Below are positions 58,714 through 64,000 of a DNA stretch of 64,000 nucleotides, piece after piece; positions within the stretch are counted from its first letter, which is position 1; each line of letters begins with the position of its first letter. This DNA is from Methylobacterium sp. J-078 (GTDB lineage Bacteria; Pseudomonadota; Alphaproteobacteria; Rhizobiales; Beijerinckiaceae): contig NZ_JAKSYI010000062.1 of NCBI RefSeq assembly GCF_022829285.1, positions 1 through 64,000 on the forward strand. Reading direction: 5' to 3'. Under the pieces are notes generated by a model. That model searched no databases, was not told the origin of the DNA, and was given only the letters and a program-made list of their open reading frames with translations. The position numbers and the translations under genes are program-made.

Positions 58714-60201
58714 CTAGCTCCGGGTGGCGAAGCAGCTGAAGCCGCTGCGCTTCAGGGCGTTGCAGGCATCCTGCGCCGTGTCCTGCTCGGCGAAGCCCGA
58801 GAAGCGGGCTCGGAACAGGGTGGCGCCGCCATGCTCGACCTTCACCGTGTAGGGCGCGGCCTTGGCGAGGGCGCCGCTGGCCCGGCTGCGGGCCTCGGCC
58901 AGCATCGACTTGGCCTTGTCCTCGTCGTCCATGGCGCCGAGCTGGATCACCCAGGCGGTCGGAGTGATCCGGGCGCCCGAGACGGGCTTGGGCGCCTCGG
59001 CGCGGGGGCCGTCGACGGAGGCGAGGCGCGCATCGGTCTTGGAGCCGGGGAAGGGGGCCTGCCCGCCGGTCGACGCGTAGGCCTGGGCGGAGCCCGGGAG
59101 CGTCCCCGAGCGGTACTTCATGCCGGCGCTGCCGGGGGTCGTCGTCGCGGTGCGGGCCGGGGTGATGTCGAGGGGCTGGCCACCACGGACCGTCGAGGCC
59201 GTCGTCTCGACGTCTTCGTCGTCCGCCGAGGCGACCTGGGTGCGGGTGCGGGACGCGCCGTCGGCCACCACCGCCGGACGGGCGCGCTCGGCGACCTCGA
59301 TCGCCGCCGGGGTCTGGCGGGCGCCCGCATAGGCCCGCGGCAGGGACTGGCGCACGAGATCGGCCATGATCCGGTCGCGGCTGGCGCCGGACTTGCCGCC
59401 CAGCACGATCGCGACGATCTGGCGGTCGTCGAGGCGGGCCGCCGTCATCAGGTTGAAGCCGGAATCGCGGGTGTAGCCCGTCTTGATGCCGTCGACGCCC
59501 TGGACGTTGCCGAGGAGGCGGTTGTGGTTGCCGATGACGCGGCCCCGGAAGGCGAAGGAGCGCGTCTGGAAGTAGCGGTAGTAGCGCGGGAAGCGGTCCT
59601 GGATCGCCCGGGCCAGCACGGTGAGGTCGCGCGCCGTGGTGATCTGGTCGGCGTCGGGCAGGCCGGAGGCGTTGGCGTAGTTGGTGCGCGTCATGCCCAG
59701 GGCCTTGGCCTTCTGGGTCATCATCTCGGCGAAGCGCGGCTCGGAGCCGGCGATGTTCTCGCCGATGGCGCAGGCCACGTCGTTGGCGGACTTCGTCACG
59801 ATCGCCTTGATCGCGTCCTCCACCGCGATGGTGGAGCCGGGACGCAGTCCGAGCTTGGAGGGCGCCTGCGCGGCGGCGAAGGACGAGATCGTGAGCGGCG
59901 ACTCGAGGGTGAAGCGACCCCGCTCCAGCTGCTCGAACAGCATGTAGAGGGTCATCACCTTGGTGATGGAGGCGGGATGGCGCAGCGAATCCTCGTTGAT
60001 CGCGTGCAGCGTCTTGCCCGTCTTCACGTCCACCACCATGGCCGCGTAGGGGGGGTTGTAGCCGCCGCCCCCGCCACCGCGATGGTGGTGCCCGCGCCGC
60101 GCCTCGGCCGGGGAGGCCAGGGCCGTCAGGACCGCCGCCGCCGCGATGGCGGCCGACAACGCAGGCACCCGGCCGACGCGGGGAGTATGGCTACGCATCA
60201 C
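58714..60201 (-). CDS. D-alanyl-D-alanine carboxypeptidase with SPOR domain
   Basis: 495 residues (ATG 60201; 60198 is also possible). Signal peptide, then the S11 peptidase: SITK box in LRHPASITKVMTLYMLFEQL (Ser78, Lys81), SxN in VTKSANDVACAIGEN and KTG in DGIKTGYTRDSGFN. After a linker of about 120 Pro/Thr-rich residues comes a SPOR domain (PTAWVIQLGAMDDEDKAKSM to LFRARFSGFAEQDTAQDACN), which binds denuded septal glycan. It trims the terminal D-Ala of pentapeptides at the division site. Confidence 0.95.
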   Translation of the reverse strand: MMRSHTPRVGRVPALSAAIAAAAVLTALASPAEARRGHHHRGGGGGGYNPPYAAMVVDVKTGKTLHAINEDSLRHPASITKVMTLYMLFEQLERGRFTLESPLTISSFAAAQAPSKLGLRPGSTIAVEDAIKAIVTKSANDVACAIGENIAGSEPRFAEMMTQKAKALGMTRTNYANASGLPDADQITTARDLTVLARAIQDRFPRYYRYFQTRSFAFRGRVIGNHNRLLGNVQGVDGIKTGYTRDSGFNLMTAARLDDRQIVAIVLGGKSGASRDRIMADLVRQSLPRAYAGARQTPAAIEVAERARPAVVADGASRTRTQVASADDEDVETTASTVRGGQPLDITPARTATTTPGSAGMKYRSGTLPGSAQAYASTGGQAPFPGSKTDARLASVDGPRAEAPKPVSGARITPTAWVIQLGAMDDEDKAKSMLAEARSRASGALAKAAPYTVKVEHGGATLFRARFSGFAEQDTAQDACNALKRSGFSCFATRS

Positions 60202-60240
60202 GACTCACTGCCTCGACATGCACGGCCCGAGACGACCGGC

Positions 60241-60251
60241 TTGCACTGCAA
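60241..60251. promoter_or_regulatory. TTGCA-N-TGCAA palindrome, copy 1
   Basis: TTGCACTGCAA, an 11-bp dyad, 40 bp before the carboxypeptidase start. It is the exact complement of copy 2. A phasin-region repressor (PhaR-type) is the most likely binder, by analogy with TGC-rich PhaR sites. Confidence 0.5.
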
Positions 60252-60370
60252 CATCTGGGCGGAGGGCTCCGCGTCGCCGCCGTGCCCCCGCAACATCTGT
60301 CAATCAGGCTAGGTCGACGCAGTTACGGCCGGGTTAATGGCTGGCCGGCAATTTATCGCGATACCGGCCC

Positions 60371-60387
60371 ATATTGCAGTGCAATAT
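60371..60387. promoter_or_regulatory. 17-bp palindrome before the phasin gene, copy 2 of TTGCA-N-TGCAA
   Basis: ATATTGCAGTGCAATAT is a perfect dyad with a 1-bp centre, 115 bp before the phasin start. Its core TTGCAGTGCAA is the same site as copy 1 read on the other strand. Repression by a PHB-sensing PhaR-like protein is inferred. Confidence 0.6.
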
Positions 60388-60502
60388 ACGTCTTGACGTT
60401 TCGTGTTGCATCGCACACTTATGGGGGACGAGCCGCATTCGGCTTCGCGGGCATCTGCCCGATCGACAGGGACGCCCCGACGAGGGCGCAGAGGAGCACC
60501 CG

Positions 60503-60973
60503 ATGACCCAGATGTTCGAGAAGGCCGCCGAGATCAACAAGACCGGGATGGCCAAGCTGATGAAGACCGTCTCCACGGTCTCCAAGACCAACCAGACCGC
60601 CGGGATCGAGTGGGCGGATTTCGCCAAGGAATCCTATGCCGCCGGCAGCGAGACCATGAAGAAGCTGGCCGGCGCGCGCACGCTGCAGGCCGCCATGGAG
60701 ATCCAGGGCGCCTACCTGAAGGCCTCCTTCGAGCGCCTGCAGAGCCAGGCGAAGGTGATGAGCGACCTGTACCAGGGCCTCGCCAAGGACGTCGGCGCCC
60801 CGCTGGCCGGTGACACCGCGACCTTCGATCCGAAGGCCTTCTTCGACACCAAGACCTTCTTCGATCCCAAGGCGTTCTTCGACACCAAGACGTTCTTCGA
60901 TCCCAAGGCCTTCTTCGACGCCAAGAACTTTCCGAAGTTCCCGGCCGTGACCGCGCCGAAGCTGGCGGCCTGA
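60503..60973 (+). CDS. Phasin (polyhydroxyalkanoate granule protein)
   Basis: 156 residues from ATG 60503, with GAGGAG before it. The helical phasin domain is MTQMFEKAAEINKTGMAKLM to QSQAKVMSDLYQGLAKDVGA, including EWADFAKESYAAGSETMKKL. Phasins coat PHB granules and control their size and number. The C-terminal 45 residues are unusual: six FDxKxF hexapeptides followed by a Pro/Lys end. The TTGCA-N-TGCAA sites upstream point to PHB-responsive control. Confidence 0.9.
   Translation: MTQMFEKAAEINKTGMAKLMKTVSTVSKTNQTAGIEWADFAKESYAAGSETMKKLAGARTLQAAMEIQGAYLKASFERLQSQAKVMSDLYQGLAKDVGAPLAGDTATFDPKAFFDTKTFFDPKAFFDTKTFFDPKAFFDAKNFPKFPAVTAPKLAA
60824..60931 (+). repeat. In-frame hexapeptide repeat (6 x 18 bp) in the phasin gene
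   Basis: The 108 bp encode FDPKAF, FDTKTF, FDPKAF, FDTKTF, FDPKAF, FDAKNF: an 18-bp unit with a 36-bp higher-order period. The DNA copies differ by a few synonymous bases. The aromatic residue every sixth position would make one face of an extended or helical chain very hydrophobic. Confidence 0.9.
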
Positions 60974-61034
60974 TCCGGCGGCGGCAGCGGGCCTCCGGCC
61001 CGCCCCGCCATCCCTTGCGACGAAACCCCGAGGC

Positions 61035-61062
61035 GGCCCCGCGCGAGACATCGCGCGGGGCC
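61035..61062 (+). terminator. Long GC hairpin after the phasin gene
   Basis: GGCCCCGCGCGA (61035-61046), loop GACA, TCGCGCGGGGCC (61051-61062): a perfect 12-bp stem. The T-run after it is weak, so it may act as a terminator or as an mRNA-protecting hairpin. Confidence 0.65.
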
Positions 61063-61209
61063 GGTCGCGTTTCCGGGACCAGGCCGGTCCGGAGGGGTCG
61101 GACAAGTGCGCGCAGCCGACTGGCGAAGCGGCCGATCGCTCTATAGATTGCTGACGATGCGAGCGCGCCTCGCCGGCGCGACCCGCGGACCAGCAGCTTC
61201 ACGAGCAGC

Positions 61210-61668
61210 ATGCCGCACCATGGGGTCGATGCGATTCAGATGACCGACGTCCTGCTACGGGGCAGCGAATCAGCGCGCGCGGACGGCCCCGAGACTTCCC
61301 TCCCGAACCGCCATGGTTCACCGGCGCGCGCCGCCGACGACCCCCGCGAACCGGGGGGCAACGATGATGGCCGCTCCGGCACGGCGATCATCACCCGGAC
61401 CAAGCCGAAGACCAAGCGACCGAGCCTCTACAGGGTTCTCTTGCTGAACGACGACTACACGCCGATGGAATTCGTCGTGCATGTCGTCGAGAAATTCTTC
61501 AACAAGTCGCAGGAAGACGCCTACCAGATCATGATGCACGTGCACCACAACGGTGTCGGCGAATGCGGGGTCTTCACCTACGAGGTCGCGGAGACCAAGG
61601 TGACGCAGGTGATGGACTTCGCCCGCAAACACCAACATCCTCTCCAGTGCGTTATGGAAAAGAAATAG
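61210..61668 (+). CDS. clpS: ATP-dependent Clp protease adaptor ClpS
   Basis: 152 residues from ATG 61210; an ATG at 61240 is an alternative. The first 60 residues are poorly conserved. The ClpS core follows: [59 protein letters not shown] with the N-end-binding acidic/hydrophobic pocket (Asn-Asp-Asp, Met, His). It delivers N-degron substrates to ClpA, whose gene starts 23 bp downstream. Confidence 0.96.
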   Translation: MPHHGVDAIQMTDVLLRGSESARADGPETSLPNRHGSPARAADDPREPGGNDDGRSGTAIITRTKPKTKRPSLYRVLLLNDDYTPMEFVVHVVEKFFNKSQEDAYQIMMHVHHNGVGECGVFTYEVAETKVTQVMDFARKHQHPLQCVMEKK

Positions 61669-61691
61669 GCATCCCACACAGAGGCCACGCT

Positions 61692-64000
61692 TTGCCCAGC
61701 TTCTCTCGCAGCCTAGAACAAGCTCTCCACCGCGCCCTGGCGCTCGCCGGCGAGCGCCGGCACGAATACGCGACGCTGGAGCATCTCCTGCTCGCCCTCG
61801 TGGACGATCAGGACGCGGCGGCCGTCATGCGAGCCTGCAACGTCGAGGTCGACACCCTCAAGCGCAGCCTCGTCGAGTACGTCGACACCGAGCTGTCGAA
61901 CCTGATCGGGGACGGGCGCCAGGACGCCAAGCCCACGGCGGGCTTCCAGCGGGTGATCCAGCGCGCAGTAATCCACGTGCAATCCTCCGGCCGCGAGGAG
62001 GTGACGGGAGCCAACGTGCTGGTGGCGATCTTCGCCGAGCGCGAGAGCCACGCCGCCTACTTCCTGCAGGAGCAGGACATGACCCGCTACGACGCGGTCA
62101 ACTACATCAGCCACGGCATCGCCAAGCGTCCCGGCGCCTCCGAGGCCAAGCCCGTGCGCGGCGCCGAGGACGAGCCCGTCGCCGAGCGTCCCAGCGGCGA
62201 GGAGGGCGACAATCGCGCCAAGAAGAAGGGCGATGCCCTCGAGGCCTACTGCGTCAACCTGAACAAGAAGGCCCGTGATGGCCGGATCGACCCGCTGATC
62301 GGCCGAGAGGCCGAGGTGCAGCGCACGATCCAGATCCTCTGCCGCCGCCAGAAGAACAACCCGCTCCTCGTGGGCGAGCCCGGCGTCGGCAAGACCGCCA
62401 TCGCGGAGGGGCTGGCCCGCAAGATCATCAACAAGGAGGTCCCCGAGGTCCTCATCGACGCGACCGTGTTCTCCTTGGACATGGGCACGCTGCTGGCCGG
62501 CACCCGCTACCGGGGCGATTTCGAGGAGCGCCTGAAGCAGGTGATGAAGGAAATCGAGGCGCACCCGAACGCGGTGCTCTTCATCGACGAGATCCACACG
62601 GTGATCGGCGCCGGCGCCACCTCCGGGGGCGCGATGGACGCCTCGAACCTCCTCAAGCCCGCTCTGGCCAACGGGTCGCTCCGTTGCATCGGCTCGACCA
62701 CCTACAAGGAGTACCGCCAGTACTTCGAGAAGGACCGCGCCCTGGTGCGCCGCTTCCAGAAGATCGACGTTAACGAGCCGTCGATCCCCGACGCGATTGA
62801 GATCGTGAAGGGCCTGAAGCCGTATTTCGAGGAGTTCCACAAGCTCAAGTACACCACCGAGGCCGTGAAGGCCGCGGTCGAGCTATCGGCGCGCTACATC
62901 AACGACCGCAAGCTGCCCGACAAGGCCATCGACGTCATCGACGAGACCGGCGCCTCGCAGATGCTGGTGCCGGAGGCGCGCCGCAAGCGCACCATCGGCG
63001 TCAAGGAGATCGAGGCGACCATCGCCACGATGGCCCGCATCCCGCCCAAGACCGTGTCGAAGGACGACGCGGTGGTGCTCAAGAACCTGACCGAGAACCT
63101 CAAGCGTGTCGTCTACGGCCAGCCGAACGCCATCGAGGCGTTGACCTCGGCGATCAAGCTGGCCCGCGCCGGCCTGCGCGATCCCGACAAGCCGATCGGT
63201 TCGTACCTGTTCGCGGGTCCGACCGGCGTCGGCAAGACCGAGGCCGCCAAGCAGCTCGCCGCCTCGCTCGGCGTCGAGATGCTGCGGTTCGACATGTCCG
63301 AGTACATGGAGCGCCACACGGTCAGCCGCCTCATCGGCGCGCCGCCCGGCTACGTGGGCTTCGATCAGGGCGGCCTGCTCACCGACGGCATCGATCAGCA
63401 CCCGCACTGCGTGCTGCTTCTCGACGAGATCGAGAAGGCGCATCCGGACCTGTTCAACATCCTGTTGCAGGTCATGGACCACGGCAAGCTGACCGACCAC
63501 AACGGCAAGCAGGTCGATTTCCGCAACGTGATCATCATCATGACCACGAATGCGGGTGCGTCCGACCTCGCGCGCTCGGCCTACGGCTTCACCCAGACCA
63601 AGCGCTCGGGCGACGACGTGGAGGCGATCAACAAGCTGTTCGCGCCGGAATTCCGCAACCGGCTCGACGCGATCATCTCGTTCGGCCACCTGCCGAAGGA
63701 CGTGGTGGCGAAGGTGGTCGACAAGTTCGTCCTCCAGCTCGAGGCGCAGCTCGCCGACCGCAATGTCACCATCGAGCTCTCGGACGAAGCCCGCGATTGG
63801 CTGACCGAGAACGGCTACGACGACGCCATGGGCGCCCGTCCGATGGCGCGCCTGATCCAGTCCACGATCAAGACGCCGCTGGCCGACGAGGTCCTGTTCG
63901 GGCGCCTCAAGGAAGGCGGGGCCGTCCGGGTCGTGGTGCGCAAGCCCGACGCGGGGGCCAGGGACGGGACGAAGGATGTCCTCGGCTTCGAGTTCCCCGC
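61692..64000 (+). CDS. clpA: ATP-dependent Clp protease ATP-binding subunit ClpA (3' end outside window)
   Basis: Starts with TTG at 61692, preceded by GAGG; no ATG or GTG is available nearby. 769 residues are visible. N-domain repeats ([20 protein letters not shown] and [20 protein letters not shown]), then the first AAA module with [20 protein letters not shown] and [15 protein letters not shown], and the second with [20 protein letters not shown] and [20 protein letters not shown]. The conserved [20 protein letters not shown] lies near the cut. It unfolds substrates for ClpP and pairs with ClpS. Only the last few dozen residues are missing. Confidence 0.97.
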   Translation, partial: MPSFSRSLEQALHRALALAGERRHEYATLEHLLLALVDDQDAAAVMRACNVEVDTLKRSLVEYVDTELSNLIGDGRQDAKPTAGFQRVIQRAVIHVQSSGREEVTGANVLVAIFAERESHAAYFLQEQDMTRYDAVNYISHGIAKRPGASEAKPVRGAEDEPVAERPSGEEGDNRAKKKGDALEAYCVNLNKKARDGRIDPLIGREAEVQRTIQILCRRQKNNPLLVGEPGVGKTAIAEGLARKIINKEVPEVLIDATVFSLDMGTLLAGTRYRGDFEERLKQVMKEIEAHPNAVLFIDEIHTVIGAGATSGGAMDASNLLKPALANGSLRCIGSTTYKEYRQYFEKDRALVRRFQKIDVNEPSIPDAIEIVKGLKPYFEEFHKLKYTTEAVKAAVELSARYINDRKLPDKAIDVIDETGASQMLVPEARRKRTIGVKEIEATIATMARIPPKTVSKDDAVVLKNLTENLKRVVYGQPNAIEALTSAIKLARAGLRDPDKPIGSYLFAGPTGVGKTEAAKQLAASLGVEMLRFDMSEYMERHTVSRLIGAPPGYVGFDQGGLLTDGIDQHPHCVLLLDEIEKAHPDLFNILLQVMDHGKLTDHNGKQVDFRNVIIIMTTNAGASDLARSAYGFTQTKRSGDDVEAINKLFAPEFRNRLDAIISFGHLPKDVVAKVVDKFVLQLEAQLADRNVTIELSDEARDWLTENGYDDAMGARPMARLIQSTIKTPLADEVLFGRLKEGGAVRVVVRKPDAGARDGTKDVLGFEFP

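Larger units (their letters stand above)
60202..60502. other. 301-bp divergent regulatory region before the phasin gene
   Basis: Between the carboxypeptidase (leftward) and the phasin (rightward). It holds two copies of TTGCA-C/G-TGCAA and a moderately AT-rich stretch around 60340-60420, where the phasin promoter is expected. No sRNA is evident. Confidence 0.5.

Noticed and set aside
60824..60931. Non-coding satellite or VNTR outside a gene
   Set aside because: The repeat is in frame throughout and part of the phasin; it is reported as a coding repeat instead.
61713..63689. Long minus-strand frames opposite clpA
   Set aside because: They are compositional shadows (Val/Asp/His-rich) of the conserved ClpA frame on the plus strand.

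Overview
The window looks like a high-GC alphaproteobacterial chromosome, most plausibly Methylobacterium or a close relative in the Hyphomicrobiales. This is an inference from the alpha-type clpS-clpA pair beside a PHB phasin, an HWE-family sensor kinase, an mmgR/alpha-r8-like small RNA, a DUF459 SGNH protein and a SPOR-tailed D,D-carboxypeptidase. No species call is possible from the sequence alone.

The left half (1-31,233) is an integration hot spot built on two tRNA targets that face each other. (i) At the far left are the 3' part of an element, its tyrosine recombinase (691-2154) and a 3' fragment of a CAT-anticodon tRNA (2269-2317). The intact tRNA must lie left of the window. (ii) Element 1 (2299-13412, 11.1 kb) is bounded by two identical 19-bp copies of that tRNA 3' end. 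It carries integrase, Xis-like protein, HK97 portal, prohead protease, major capsid protein, large terminase, HNH nuclease, a RecA-fold helicase and a Toprim primase. It has no recognisable tail, connector or lysis gene. This is the gene set of a capsid-forming phage satellite (cf-PICI-like) or of a prophage stripped of its tail. (iii) About 1 kb (13413-14403) holds only decayed reading frames. (iv) Element 2 (14404-31155, 16.8 kb) is bounded by a 16-bp copy of the 3' end of an intact tRNA-Ser(GCT). It has the reverse content: small and large terminase, a lysozyme-bearing tape measure and a tail-spike-like protein, but no recognisable portal or major capsid. It also carries a Panacea-domain antitoxin directly followed by a small two-helix membrane protein (a candidate PanAT toxin-antitoxin pair), its own RepA-like helicase, an iteron-like GTGGAG region and a P4-type integrase.

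The right half (31,234-64,000) is ordinary chromosome. In order: tRNA-Ser and its promoter; an acyl-CoA synthetase; a soluble chemotaxis receptor; a Rdx/SelW-type redox protein translationally coupled to an HWE histidine kinase; a lemA/TPM/TPM cluster; cstA with its yjiX-type partner; an RND permease and adaptor followed by an MFS transporter; rpmG; gor; a DUF459 protein; a MltB-like transglycosylase overlapping galE, with galU divergent; the mmgR-like sRNA; a DUF817 membrane protein; an HtrA-type protease; a membrane-anchored DnaJ protein; a D-alanyl-D-alanine carboxypeptidase; a phasin with a hexapeptide repeat tail; clpS; and clpA, cut by the window end.

The main point of interest is the pair of neighbouring, complementary phage-derived elements (capsid without tail, tail without capsid) at convergent tRNA genes. 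Several DNA-level signals (operators, iterons, integrase arm-site candidates) can be read directly in them.
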